A stretch of 64,000 nt of DNA from NCBI RefSeq assembly GCF_000013605.1, contig NC_007908.1, forward strand, positions 310,001 to 374,000, in the 5' to 3' direction. Source of the DNA: Rhodoferax ferrireducens T118 (GTDB lineage Bacteria; Pseudomonadota; Gammaproteobacteria; Burkholderiales; Burkholderiaceae_C). The number at the start of each line of letters is the position of its first letter. Positions within the stretch are counted from its first letter, which is position 1. The notes beneath the pieces are model-generated. The model saw only the letters and a program-made list of their open reading frames with translations. It was not told the origin of the DNA and ran no database searches. This document shows, piece by piece, positions 25,656 to 35,266 of this stretch. The translations under genes were made by a program, and so were the position numbers.

Positions 25656-26582
25656 TTAGTCCGACTTCAAGCGGCTATGCGCCAGCATCCGATCCGCCTC
25701 CACCCGCCAGTCCGCGCTGCGGGCAAATTCGGGCGTGCCTTTTTCTCCAAACCAGCCCTGGTCGGCCCCGTCGGCCACCCAGGTTTGGCGCTCGGCGGTG
25801 CCGGTGGCGGACCAGGGGGTGAGGCCTGCATCAACCACGGTCTCGGCCACTTCGCGCACCTCTTCGCTGCGGCGGCGGCCATGTTCGATGACGCGCTGGA
25901 AGAAATAAGCGGCCTGCTTTTCCCAGTCGATGCCGGGAAAGGTTTCATAGAGTGAGGCCACCACCGCGTCTTCCACGCCGTAATGGCGGGCAGTGGTGAA
26001 GCTCTCGATCACCATCGCCTCCAGGCCCTTGATCATCACGCTGCGGCACATTTTGGTGGCGCTGGCCACACCCAATTTGTCGCTGGCCACCTTGGCCGCA
26101 AAACCCAGGCTGTTGATCAGTGGGGCCAGCTCGGTCGCAAAGACACCGCCCAGCAGCAGCGGCACCTTGATGCGGTAGGGCGGCACGCTGGTCATGACCG
26201 CGCCTTCCACATAACGGCCACCGGCAGCGTCTATCAGGCTGGCTGCGCGTTGCTTGGCACCGGGGGAGGCGGAGTTGAAGTCCAGAAAAAACGTGCCCGG
26301 CTGCACCGCTGGCGCACAGGCCTGCGCCACCCCCACGGTCTGGCTGGCCGTGACCGCGCTGACGATGAAGTCTGCTTGGGCGGCCAGCGCGGCGCTGTTC
26401 GTTGCCAGTTGCACACCGTGCTGTGCCGCGTGGGCTTGCAAGGGGGCGGCGGTGGCGGGTTGGTCGAGCTTGATGTCGTAGGCGCTGACGGCGACACCTT
26501 GGGCGCGCAGGTCTTCGGCCAGGATGCGGCCGACTTCGCCGTAGCCGACCAGGCCCACTTTCCAGTCTATTGGATTGTTCAT
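25656..26582 (-). CDS. NAD(P)-dependent oxidoreductase, 6-phosphogluconate-dehydrogenase-like (DUF1932 type)
   Basis: A 308-residue two-domain dehydrogenase. The Rossmann motif is VGLVGYGEVGRILAEDLRA at residues 9-27; FIVSAVTASQTVG and GTFFLDFNSASPGAKQ follow, then KVASDKLGVASATKMCRSVM, with the Lys region of beta-hydroxyacid dehydrogenases. The C-terminal part resembles DUF1932. It follows ligK by 44 bases on the same strand, so it belongs to the operon, but no step of the standard PCA 4,5 route requires it. It might handle a stereoisomer or side product. After it the operon is interrupted by the islet. Confidence 0.82.
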   Translation of the reverse strand: MNNPIDWKVGLVGYGEVGRILAEDLRAQGVAVSAYDIKLDQPATAAPLQAHAAQHGVQLATNSAALAAQADFIVSAVTASQTVGVAQACAPAVQPGTFFLDFNSASPGAKQRAASLIDAAGGRYVEGAVMTSVPPYRIKVPLLLGGVFATELAPLINSLGFAAKVASDKLGVASATKMCRSVMIKGLEAMVIESFTTARHYGVEDAVVASLYETFPGIDWEKQAAYFFQRVIEHGRRRSEEVREVAETVVDAGLTPWSATGTAERQTWVADGADQGWFGEKGTPEFARSADWRVEADRMLAHSRLKSD

Positions 26583-26626
26583 GGTGTTTTGGTGCTGTAG
26601 CCCAGGTGGAACCTGGGCTGAGTGCT

Positions 26627-27310
26627 TCAATCTATATAGCGCAGCCCTGCTTTGGCCAGGCCTTCACGCATCTTGTAGTAGTCCAGCCCGAGCACGCCGG
26701 AGGCGAAGATGGCGCGTTTGTCGCCTTCGTTGGCTTCGCGGGCTTCTGCGGCATCGGCCACCTTTTGGGCGATGGCGGCGGGCACGACGACCACGCCGTC
26801 GATGTCGGCAATCACCACATCACCGGGGTTGACCTGGGCCCCTGCGCAGACCACGGGCACGTTGACCGAGCCCAGCGTGGCCTTGATGGTGCCCTTGGCG
26901 TGGATGGCTTTGGAAAACACCGGGAACTTCATCTCGGTCAGGTCTTTCACGTCGCGCACACCGCCGTCAATGATCAGGCCGACGGCGCCACGGGCCTGGA
27001 AGGAGGTGGCCAGCAGGTCGCCAAAAAAGCCGTCGGCGTTGTCGGTGGTGCAGGCGGCCACGGCCACGTCGCCGGGTTGCAATTGCTCGGCGGCCACGTG
27101 CATCATCCAGTTGTCGCCGGGTTGCAGCAGCACGGTGACTGCCGTGCCGCAGATGCGGGCCTCGTTGTAGATCGGGCGCATGTAGGGCTTCATCAAGCCG
27201 ACGCGGCCCATGGCCTCGTGGATGGTGGCCACGCCAAAGCGTGAGAGTTTCTCGACGGCTGCTGGTTCAGCGCGGGTGATGTTGCGTTTGACGATGCCTA
27301 GTTGGTTCAT
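26627..27310 (-). CDS. ligK: 4-carboxy-4-hydroxy-2-oxoadipate aldolase / oxaloacetate decarboxylase
   Basis: A 227-residue RraA-like class II aldolase that splits 4-carboxy-4-hydroxy-2-oxoadipate to pyruvate and oxaloacetate, using Mg(II). Family features are [20 protein letters not shown] at the N-terminus, the substrate and metal region [21 protein letters not shown] and VRDV, and [25 protein letters not shown] lies 6 bases upstream of the ATG at 27310. It follows ligJ by 83 bases, a gap filled by an inverted TGGGGTC repeat. It is the last committed step of the route. Confidence 0.94.
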   Translation of the reverse strand: MNQLGIVKRNITRAEPAAVEKLSRFGVATIHEAMGRVGLMKPYMRPIYNEARICGTAVTVLLQPGDNWMMHVAAEQLQPGDVAVAACTTDNADGFFGDLLATSFQARGAVGLIIDGGVRDVKDLTEMKFPVFSKAIHAKGTIKATLGSVNVPVVCAGAQVNPGDVVIADIDGVVVVPAAIAQKVADAAEAREANEGDKRAIFASGVLGLDYYKMREGLAKAGLRYID

Positions 27311-27340
27311 GGGAGTCTCCTGAATGGGGTGGCACGAAAT

Positions 27341-27388
27341 AATTGGGGTCAGGTCTGATTCGCTGCGCTCACGAACCCGACCCCAAAT
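27341..27388. repeat. REP-like inverted repeat (TTGGGGTC...GACCCCAA)
   Basis: AATTGGGGTCAGGT (27341-27354) pairs with ACCCGACCCCAAAT (27375-27388) around a 20-base loop. The core TGGGGTC/GACCCCA is the sort of REP hairpin linked to RAYT transposases in proteobacteria. It sits between ligJ and ligK, where the transcript would form a stem that may affect mRNA stability or reduce distal expression. No RAYT gene is in the window. Confidence 0.7.
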
Positions 27389-27393
27389 ATTTC

Positions 27394-28422
27394 TTATTGG
27401 CTCTTGGCGGTTAGCAGTGCATCCAGCCGTGGGAACACGCGGCGGGCGTTGGCCTCAAAAATTTGCTGACGGTCCGCATCGCTCAAAATCTTGGAAGCCT
27501 CGATGTAGCGCTTGGTGTCGTCGTAGTAATTGCCGGTTTCGGGGTCGATGCCGCGCACCGCGCCGATCATCTCGCTGGCAAACAGCACGTTTTTCACCGG
27601 GATCACGGTGTTGAGCAGGTCAATGCCGGGCTGGTGGTAGACGCAGGTGTCGAAGAAGATGTTGTTGAGCAAATGGTCTTGCAGCAGCGGCTTTTTCAGC
27701 TCTTGCGCCAGGCCACGGAAGCGGCCCCAGTGGTAGGGCACCGCGCCGCCGCCGTGCGGAATCAGGAACTTGAGCGTGGGGAATTCCTTGAACAGGTCGC
27801 TGGTCAGGCACTGCATGAAGGCGGTGGTGTCGGCGTTCAGGTAATGCGCGCCAGTGGTGTGAAAACAGGCGTTGCAACTAGTGCTGACGTGAATCATGGC
27901 GGGCAGGTCGTATTCCACCATCTTCTCGTAGATCGGGTACCAGTGCTTGTCGCTCAGGGGGGGCGATGTCCAGTGGCCGCCGCTGGGGTCGGGGTTCAGG
28001 TTGATGCCAACCGCTCCATATTCCTTGACGCATTTTTCCAGCTCGGGGATGCAGGTGGCCGGGTCGACACCGGGGCTTTGTGGCAGCATGGCCACGGGCA
28101 CAAAGTGGTCGGGAAAGAGTGTGCTTACGCGGTAACACAGCTCGTTGCAAATCGCCGCCCAGGTGCTGGACACGTTGAAGTCGCCAATGTGGTGCGCCAT
28201 AAAGCTGGCGCGTGGGCTGAACAGGGTCAGGTCCGAGCCGCGCTCTTTCATCAGGCGCAGCTGGTTGGTCTCGATGGTTTCAATCAGCTCGTCGTCGCTG
28301 ATTTTGAGGTCAGCTATTTTGGGCATGCTTGAGGGGTCTTTGATGCCGGCAATCTGCTGGTTGCGCCAGGTTTCCAGCGCCTTGGGGGCCGTGGTGTAGT
28401 GGCCGTGGCAGTCGATGATCAT
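27394..28422 (-). CDS. ligJ: 4-oxalomesaconate hydratase
   Basis: A 342-residue amidohydrolase-family hydratase converting 4-oxalomesaconate to 4-carboxy-4-hydroxy-2-oxoadipate. Metal ligands are in [11 protein letters not shown] at the very N-terminus and [12 protein letters not shown] and [18 protein letters not shown] further on; the last metal-site acid is in [24 protein letters not shown] lies 5-7 bases before the ATG at 28422. It is the first lig gene after pobA, separated by a copy of the interspersed repeat. Equivalent to PmdE in Comamonas. Confidence 0.94.
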   Translation of the reverse strand: MIIDCHGHYTTAPKALETWRNQQIAGIKDPSSMPKIADLKISDDELIETIETNQLRLMKERGSDLTLFSPRASFMAHHIGDFNVSSTWAAICNELCYRVSTLFPDHFVPVAMLPQSPGVDPATCIPELEKCVKEYGAVGINLNPDPSGGHWTSPPLSDKHWYPIYEKMVEYDLPAMIHVSTSCNACFHTTGAHYLNADTTAFMQCLTSDLFKEFPTLKFLIPHGGGAVPYHWGRFRGLAQELKKPLLQDHLLNNIFFDTCVYHQPGIDLLNTVIPVKNVLFASEMIGAVRGIDPETGNYYDDTKRYIEASKILSDADRQQIFEANARRVFPRLDALLTAKSQ

Positions 28423-28440
28423 GTTTACTCCTTTTACAAG

Positions 28441-28494
28441 TGTTTTTGGCCTCTAGCCAAGGTAAAACCTTGGCGATTAGCTATTAAATAGATA
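28441..28494 (-). repeat. Short interspersed repeat, copy 3
   Basis: Minus-strand reading: TTTAATAGCTAATCG, then CCAAGGTTTTACCTTGG (a hairpin with 6-base arms), then CTAGAGGCCAAAAACA. It fills the pobA-ligJ gap. Together with copy 4 it brackets pobA. Confidence 0.7.
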
Positions 28495-28498
28495 GTAT

Positions 28499-29716
<1,218 letters not shown>

Positions 29717-29717
29717 T

Positions 29718-29777
29718 TATCAGTGTTTTAGGCCTCTAGCCAAGGTAAAACAAGGGAAAGCAGCTATTAAATTCATA
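29718..29777 (-). repeat. Short interspersed repeat, copy 4
   Basis: Minus-strand reading: TTTAATAGCTGCTTTCC, variable centre, then CTTGGCTAGAGGCCTAAAAC. Located in the gap between the ModA-like gene and pobA. The blocks match copy 3 at the other end of pobA. Confidence 0.7.
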
Positions 29778-30488
29778 TCAAGCAGGCTCCATGCCCTGGC
29801 GCTGCTTGGCCTCTGCCGCCTCGGGTGAGGCCATGAAGTCCAGCAGCGCTTGCACCTCGGCCGGCCGCGTGCAACCGCTGGTCATGGCGGCAGAAAACGT
29901 GGTGGTGATCTGGATGGTGCTGGGCAGCGGGCCGACGATGCTGATGCCCTGCACATGGATGAGTTCGCTGAGCTGCTGAAAACCCAGCGCCACCTCACCC
30001 TTGGCCACCAGGCTGCCCACCGGCACGCCGGGCGGGGCGGTGACGATGCGATCTTTGATTCTCTCGGCAATGCCCCAGCGCTCAAACAGTCTGGCCAGCG
30101 CCACGCCGCTGGGGCCGGTGGAGTAACTCAGCGTGGGCGCGGCCAGCACCGCCTGGCGCAGCGCGTCTTCACTGCTGATGTCGGGGGCCGGGGTGCCGGC
30201 GCGCACGGCCACCGCCACACCGGAATGCACCAGCGGGGTCAGACTGTCAGCGCGCAGATGGCCTGCGGCCATCAGCTTGGCCATGGCATCGGACGCCAGA
30301 ACCACCAGGTCAAAGACTTCGCCAGCCTGCACGCGCTTGGCCGCATCCACACCACCGACCGACTCGACGAGCACCGTCTGGCCACTGCGCTCGGCATAGG
30401 CAGTCGTCAATTCGGCCAGCAACTGGCGCGTGGCCATGGACGAGATGCCGGTGAGCGGCGCAACAGAGGGAGTGGCAGTGACTTGCAT
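29778..30488 (-). CDS. ModA-like substrate-binding protein without signal peptide
   Basis: A 236-residue protein with the fold features of molybdate/solute-binding proteins: MATRQLLAELTTAYAERSGQ, VLVESVGGVDAAKRVQAGEV, FDLVVLASDAMAKLMAAGHL, then a VTAPPGVPVGSLVAKGEVAL and GFQQLSEL hinge. The N-terminus (MQVTATPSVAPLTG) is not a signal peptide, and no ABC permease or ATPase is adjacent. It is divergent from the LysR gene and upstream of pobA. It could be a cytosolic ligand-binding or sensory protein for the aromatic pathway; this is speculation from context. Confidence 0.78.
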   Translation of the reverse strand: MQVTATPSVAPLTGISSMATRQLLAELTTAYAERSGQTVLVESVGGVDAAKRVQAGEVFDLVVLASDAMAKLMAAGHLRADSLTPLVHSGVAVAVRAGTPAPDISSEDALRQAVLAAPTLSYSTGPSGVALARLFERWGIAERIKDRIVTAPPGVPVGSLVAKGEVALGFQQLSELIHVQGISIVGPLPSTIQITTTFSAAMTSGCTRPAEVQALLDFMASPEAAEAKQRQGMEPA

Positions 30489-30559
30489 GGGTGCAATTCT
30501 GTGGTCTGGGCATGACTTTGGTAAGCGCAAGCCAGCACTAGCAGTTATTTCAAATTGGC

Positions 30560-30578
30560 ATAATGGATGCTTCGTTAT
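30560..30578. promoter_or_regulatory. Candidate LysR-binding dyad
   Basis: ATAA-N11-TTAT (30560-30563 and 30575-30578) lies in the 104-base gap between the divergent ModA-like and LysR genes, 14 bases before the LysR start. It resembles the T-N11-A dyads bound by LysR-type regulators. Weak on its own. Confidence 0.35.
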
Positions 30579-30592
30579 TCCCAATCATCGCC

Positions 30593-31504
30593 ATGGATCT
30601 GAAGCAACTGGAATATTTTGTGCGCGTGGCCGAACTGGGCAGTTTCACCCGTGCCGCCATTGCGCTGGATGTGGCCCAACCTGCCTTGAGCCGCCAGGTG
30701 CGCCTGCTGGAGGTCGAGCTGCGGCAAAACCTGTTGACCCGCAATGGCCGCGGTGCGCTGCCCACCGAGGCGGGCAAGCTGCTGCTGGCGCATGGCCGCG
30801 GCATCCTGCACCAGGTGGAACGTGCCCGCGAAGAACTCGGCCGGGTGCGTGGCTCGTTGGCGGGGCGTGTGGCCGTGGGCTTGCCCACCAGCTTGGCCCG
30901 GGTGTTGACAGTGCCTTTGATTCGGGCCTTCCGCATCGAATTGCCGGATGCCACACTTGCCATCAGCGAAGGCTTGTCCGTGCCGATGCAAGAGTCGCTG
31001 ATCGCCGGGCGGCTTGACATTGCGGTGCTTTACAACGCCCAACCGACCGCGGAAATAGAAATCACCCCGCTGCTGGAAGAAGACCTGCTGCTGGTGCAAC
31101 GCCGCCCACCCGGCTTGCCGGAAGACCCGCCGCCCGGCCCCATCACGCTGCGGGAACTGGGGCAGCTGCCCCTGGTCATTCCCACCCGACCCAATGCGAT
31201 CCGCATGCACGTGGAGTCTGAGTTGGCCAATATCGGCTGTCGGCTGAACATCGCGCTGGAAATTGACGGCGTGTCGGCCATCCTGGATCTGGTGGCGGAC
31301 GGGGCCGGTTACGCCGTGTTGTCACGCAACGCGGTGTCCAGCTCCATCCGTCCTTCGGCATTTTCAGTGCGCACCATCACCGCCCCGGTACTACGCACCA
31401 AAGTCAGCATGGCCACCAGTTCATTACGCCCGACAACACTGACCCAGCAAACCACCCTGAAACTACTGCATAAAACTATTTGCAAAATTGTGGGCCCTAT
31501 TTGA
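30593..31504 (+). CDS. LysR-family transcriptional regulator
   Basis: A 303-residue LTTR. The winged HTH covers residues 1-60 (MDLKQLEYFVRVAELGSFTR, AAIALDVAQPALSRQVRLLE). The effector domain follows after LAGRVAVGLPTSLARVLTVP. It is divergent from the ModA-like gene that heads the pobA-lig operon, the usual arrangement for a regulator of the adjacent pathway, so protocatechuate or 4-hydroxybenzoate may be the inducer. The ATG at 30593 gives the standard LTTR N-terminus; ten extra codons upstream are possible. Confidence 0.92.
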   Translation: MDLKQLEYFVRVAELGSFTRAAIALDVAQPALSRQVRLLEVELRQNLLTRNGRGALPTEAGKLLLAHGRGILHQVERAREELGRVRGSLAGRVAVGLPTSLARVLTVPLIRAFRIELPDATLAISEGLSVPMQESLIAGRLDIAVLYNAQPTAEIEITPLLEEDLLLVQRRPPGLPEDPPPGPITLRELGQLPLVIPTRPNAIRMHVESELANIGCRLNIALEIDGVSAILDLVADGAGYAVLSRNAVSSSIRPSAFSVRTITAPVLRTKVSMATSSLRPTTLTQQTTLKLLHKTICKIVGPI

Positions 31505-31579
31505 GTCGCTGCTATTGATGGCTTCGCAACAGCACACAGATAGGCTTAGCCTGCCTTTTTGTTCTTTGCGGGGGACTCG

Positions 31580-31626
31580 CGTTGATAGCTGCTCAGGCAA
31601 GCTGCCTAAGGGCTTGAGGCTATCTT
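31580..31626 (+). repeat. Short interspersed repeat, copy 5
   Basis: GTTGATAGCTGCTCAGGCAA, then GCTGCCTAAGGGCTTGAGGC and a T-rich end. It has the two-block form of the other copies, on the plus strand, 30 bases upstream of the aldo/keto reductase gene. Confidence 0.6.
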
Positions 31627-31656
31627 TAACCAAACTAATTGAATGAAACAACAACC

Positions 31657-32703
31657 ATGACCTACCACGCCAACCCCACCCGTTACGACGCCATGCCCTA
31701 CCGCAGCTGCGGTCGCAGCGGCCTGAAACTACCTGCTGTTTCCCTGGGCCTGTGGCACAACTTTGGCGACGCCACGCCGATGGCCACGCAGCGCGCCATG
31801 CTGCGCACCGCCTTTGATCTGGGCATCACCCACTTCGACCTGGCCAACAACTACGGCCCGCCCTATGGCAGCGCCGAAACCAACTTTGGCGAGCACCTGC
31901 GGCGCGACTTCAAGCCCTACCGTGATGAACTCATCATCTCCAGCAAGGCCGGCTGGGACATGTGGCCCGGCCCTTATGGTCAGGGCGGAGGTTCACGCAA
32001 ATACCTGCTGGCCAGTCTGGACCAGAGCTTGAAACGCATGGGCCTGGACTATGTGGACATTTTTTACTCGCACCGCTTCGACCCCGACACCCCGCTGGAG
32101 GAAACCTGTGGCGCCCTGGCCAGCGCCGTGCAGCAGGGCAAGGCCCTGTACGTCGGCATCAGCAGCTACTCGGCGGCCAAAACACGCGAAGCTGCGGCCA
32201 TTTTGAAAAACATGGGCGTGGCGCCGCTGATCCACCAGCCGTCTTACAGCCTGTTGAACCGCTGGGTGGAAGAAGACCTGCTCGACGCGCTGGATGACAC
32301 CGGCATGGGCTGCATCGCCTTCAGCGCACTGGCACAGGGCCTGCTGACCGACAAGTACCTGAACGGCGTCCCGGCTGATTCGCGTATCAACCGCCCGGGC
32401 GGCGGCTCGCTCAAGGCGGAGCACCTGAGCGAACAAAACCTCACACACGTGCGCGCCTTGAACCAGATTGCGCTCGAACGCGGGCAAAGCCTGGCGCAAA
32501 TGGCAACCGCCTGGGTACTGCGCGACAAGCGGGTGACGTCCGCGCTGATCGGTGCCAGCCGCCCGGCGCAAATCATTGAGCTGGTGGAGGCGCTGCAAAA
32601 CATGCAGTTTTCTGCTGCAGAGTTGGCCGCCATTGACCAGCACGCGGTGGAAGGTGGCATCAACCTGTGGCAACGTCCCGCCACCGACCAGCGGCCGACC
32701 TGA
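31657..32703 (+). CDS. Aldo/keto reductase, YghZ/L-glyceraldehyde-3-phosphate reductase type
   Basis: A 348-residue AKR (family 14-like) NADPH-dependent TIM barrel. The catalytic Tyr is in FDLANNYGPPYGSAE, the Lys in IISSKAGWDMWPG, the His in DIFYSHRFDPDTPLEE. The long insertion MWPGPYGQGGGSRKYLLASL is typical of YghZ, which reduces L-glyceraldehyde-3-phosphate and methylglyoxal. The start at 31657 is the first ATG. It stands between the LysR gene and a DMT exporter and is not obviously tied to either cluster. Confidence 0.9.
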   Translation: MTYHANPTRYDAMPYRSCGRSGLKLPAVSLGLWHNFGDATPMATQRAMLRTAFDLGITHFDLANNYGPPYGSAETNFGEHLRRDFKPYRDELIISSKAGWDMWPGPYGQGGGSRKYLLASLDQSLKRMGLDYVDIFYSHRFDPDTPLEETCGALASAVQQGKALYVGISSYSAAKTREAAAILKNMGVAPLIHQPSYSLLNRWVEEDLLDALDDTGMGCIAFSALAQGLLTDKYLNGVPADSRINRPGGGSLKAEHLSEQNLTHVRALNQIALERGQSLAQMATAWVLRDKRVTSALIGASRPAQIIELVEALQNMQFSAAELAAIDQHAVEGGINLWQRPATDQRPT

Positions 32704-32769
32704 AAGACCGCCGCGCCGATAGTTCGGGGATTTGCGCTGCGCGCTGGCGATGCGGCTAAGCTCAAGCCC

Positions 32770-33639
32770 ATGAAAGCCAATTTTTACGCGCTCGCCGCGA
32801 TCTGCCTGTGGGCGTCTCTTGCCGCTCTGGGCGTCTTGCTCAAACACGTGCCACCGTTTTTGTTGACCGGTATTGCCTTGGGGCTCGGCAGCATCCTGGC
32901 GTGGCCGTTTGTGTTCAAAAACCCACGGCAATGGCGGGTCGCACCCAGTACCCTGTTTCTGGGTGTTTCGTCTCTGTTTGGTTATCACTTTTTTTTGTTC
33001 ATTGCTTTGCGCATGGCGCCGGCGGTGGAGGTGAACCTGATCAACTACCTGTGGCCCTTGTTGATTGTGGTGCTGGCGCCGCTGTATGTGCCGGGCATCC
33101 GGCTGCGCGCCGTCCATTTCATGGCGGCGGCGCTGGGTTTTGCCGGCGCTGCGCTGGCCATTTGGGGCGGACGTGTCTCAACCGATGCCAGTGCCAACCT
33201 GACTTCATCCGCCACGGGATGGGGTTATTTGCTGGCGCTGGCCGCAGCGATTGTCTGGGCCAATTATTCGCTGCAAACCAAGCGCGTTGCGTTGAGCGGC
33301 AAGGGCTTTTCCACCACCGCGATTGGTTTGTTTGGCTTGTTGGCCGGTCTGCTTTCCCTGGCCTGCCATTGGGTGCTTGAGCCACCGGTGCAACTGACGG
33401 GGCATGATTGGCTGCTGTTGTTGGCCATGGGACTGGGGCCGCTGGGCGCTGCTTTTTTTCTGTGGGACAAGGCCTTGAAACTCGGCGACGTACGGCACGT
33501 TGGCATTCTGAGCTACCTGACGCCGCTGGCGTCCACCGTGCTCTTGATGCAGGTGACCGGGCGCGCCCTGAGTTGGAGCGTGGCGCTGGCAGCCGCCTTG
33601 ATCATCGGCGCGGCCTTGCTGGGGACCCGGAAGAACTGA
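32770..33639 (+). CDS. DMT-superfamily transporter (EamA, YddG-like)
   Basis: A 289-residue inner-membrane protein with ten hydrophobic segments in two EamA repeats. The run FIALRMAPAVEVNLINYLWP in the first repeat is characteristic of the YddG-type aromatic amino acid exporters and their relatives. The second repeat ends DVRHVGILSYLTPLASTVLL. The substrate is uncertain; amino acids or metabolites such as threonine are plausible as the next gene is a threonine ammonia-lyase, starting 27 bases after the stop. Confidence 0.88.
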   Translation: MKANFYALAAICLWASLAALGVLLKHVPPFLLTGIALGLGSILAWPFVFKNPRQWRVAPSTLFLGVSSLFGYHFFLFIALRMAPAVEVNLINYLWPLLIVVLAPLYVPGIRLRAVHFMAAALGFAGAALAIWGGRVSTDASANLTSSATGWGYLLALAAAIVWANYSLQTKRVALSGKGFSTTAIGLFGLLAGLLSLACHWVLEPPVQLTGHDWLLLLAMGLGPLGAAFFLWDKALKLGDVRHVGILSYLTPLASTVLLMQVTGRALSWSVALAAALIIGAALLGTRKN

Positions 33640-33666
33640 GTTTGGCTTCTAACAGACAATGCACGC

Positions 33667-34866
33667 ATGATCCAGCTCAACGACATCCAAACCGCTGCCA
33701 CCCGCCTGCAAGGCCAGTTGCTGCGCACGCCCTGCGTGGCCTCGCGCACCCTGTCTGACATCACCGGGGCCCAGGTATTCCTCAAATTCGAGAACCTGCA
33801 GTTCACCGCCTCCTTCAAGGAGCGCGGCGCCTGCAACAAACTGGCGCAACTCAGCGCTGAAGAACGCCAGCGCGGCGTCATTGCCATGAGCGCCGGCAAC
33901 CACGCGCAAGGGGTGGCTTACCACGCGCAACGCCTGGGCCTGCGCGCCGTGATTGTGATGCCGCGCTTCACGCCGGGCGTCAAAGTGGAGCGCACGCGTG
34001 GTTTTGGCGCCGAGATCGTTCTGCATGGCGACACGCTGGACGAGGCTCGTGCCCACGCGCTGGCGCTGGCTGAGCAGCAACAGCTCATTTTTGTCCATCC
34101 CTATGACGATGCGGATATCGTGGCCGGCCAAGGCACGGTCGCTCTGGAAATGTTGCAGGATGTGCCGGACCTGGACGCGCTGGTGGTGTCAGTCGGCGGC
34201 GGTGGTCTGATCGCGGGCATGGCCACGGCGGCCAAGGCCATCAAGCCCGATATCGAGATCATCGGCGTGCAAACCGTGCGTTTCCCGGCCATGTTCAACG
34301 CCATCAAGGGCACACACCACCCGCAGGGCAGCAGCAGCATCGCCGAAGGCATTGCCGTCGGGACGCCCGGTCAAATTCCACTGGCCATCATCGCGCGGCT
34401 GGTCAATGACCTGGTGCTGGTGGACGAAGGCGACATCGAGCAGGCCATCGTCATGCTGCTGGAAGTGGAGAAAACACTGGTCGAAGGCGCCGGTGCAGCG
34501 GGCCTGGCGGCCTTGCTCAAATATCCGGAGCGCTTCAAGGGCAAAAAAGTCGGCCTGGTGCTGTCCGGCGGCAATATTGACCCCTTGTTGCTGGCCGCCA
34601 TCATCGAGCGCGGCATGGTGCGCGCCGGGCGGCTGGCGCGTATTCGCGTCAGCGCCCGGGATATTCCCGGCACGCTGGCCAAAATCACCACCACGGTGGC
34701 CGAGGCCGGGGCCAACATCAATGAGGTGCACCACCAGCGCGCCTTTACCACGCTGGCGGCTCAAAATGTTGAAGTCGAGCTGGTGATCCAGACGCGCGGG
34801 CCGCAACACATTGCGGAGGTGCTGGCCCAGCTGCACCAAGCCGGGCTGGAGGCGCAGCTGATTTAG
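33667..34866 (+). CDS. Threonine ammonia-lyase
   Basis: A 399-residue PLP enzyme deaminating threonine (or serine) to 2-oxobutyrate. The PLP lysine is in FENLQFTASFKERGACNKL near residue 50, the glycine-rich phosphate loop is SVGGGGLIAGMA, and the C-terminal 75 residues (RIRVSARDIPGTLAKITTTV onward) form one ACT-like regulatory domain. This single-ACT, 400-residue layout fits the catabolic/TdcB-like or IlvA1 short form rather than the 510-residue IlvA. No strong RBS is visible before the ATG at 33667. Confidence 0.92.
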   Translation: MIQLNDIQTAATRLQGQLLRTPCVASRTLSDITGAQVFLKFENLQFTASFKERGACNKLAQLSAEERQRGVIAMSAGNHAQGVAYHAQRLGLRAVIVMPRFTPGVKVERTRGFGAEIVLHGDTLDEARAHALALAEQQQLIFVHPYDDADIVAGQGTVALEMLQDVPDLDALVVSVGGGGLIAGMATAAKAIKPDIEIIGVQTVRFPAMFNAIKGTHHPQGSSSIAEGIAVGTPGQIPLAIIARLVNDLVLVDEGDIEQAIVMLLEVEKTLVEGAGAAGLAALLKYPERFKGKKVGLVLSGGNIDPLLLAAIIERGMVRAGRLARIRVSARDIPGTLAKITTTVAEAGANINEVHHQRAFTTLAAQNVEVELVIQTRGPQHIAEVLAQLHQAGLEAQLI

Positions 34867-34956
34867 CTGCAGGGTCCGCGGGTGGACAACCGGCGCGACT
34901 TGGTCGGCGTGGGTAAAATTCAACGAATAGCCCAACCAAACACCCGAGGAATCACC

Positions 34957-35097
34957 ATGTCCAGCCCTGCATCCCACGAGCAAGCTCCCGAAACTGACGC
35001 TGTGGAAGGGGTTTTGCCCTACATGCCCATTGTGTTGCCTCTGGCGGGCGCCGTATTGATATTTTTACTGGCCTTTATTGCCGTCTCCATGGCTTGA
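34957..35097 (+). CDS. Small single-pass membrane protein
   Basis: A 46-residue protein: acidic N-terminus (MSSPASHEQAPETDAVEGVL) followed by one hydrophobic helix (MPIVLPLAGAVLIFLLAFIA) to the end. CGAGGA lies 6 bases before the ATG at 34957, supporting translation. I do not recognise the family. Neighbours are threonine ammonia-lyase and the agmatinase gene; the 169-base gap after it separates it from the polyamine cluster. Confidence 0.65.
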   Translation: MSSPASHEQAPETDAVEGVLPYMPIVLPLAGAVLIFLLAFIAVSMA

Positions 35098-35266
35098 GCA
35101 GCGGGCGTGCGCGGGCCCTGTCCAACCGTTGCGGCCAGAGGGGCGACTTTGATTCGATCCATCATCTGACCGCGTTTCAGTGGCTTGTCGCGAGCAGCGC
35201 AAATTGGCACCTGTCAGTCTTCGCAAATTGAGGTACCTTCAGGCTCCACTATAAGGAGGGGTTCTG

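Noticed and set aside
21600..25680. Direct repeats flanking the islet (CCGACTT...AAGCGGCTA near 21610 and 25660)
   Set aside because: The shared bases are interrupted and the right copy is the coding end of the dehydrogenase; similarity could be chance, and no integrase or transposase is present.
35098..35266. Possible guanidine riboswitch upstream of the agmatinase gene
   Set aside because: The gap is only 169 bases and I could not find the conserved ykkC-type ACGG elements or a terminator; the gene fits agmatine use in the polyamine cluster.
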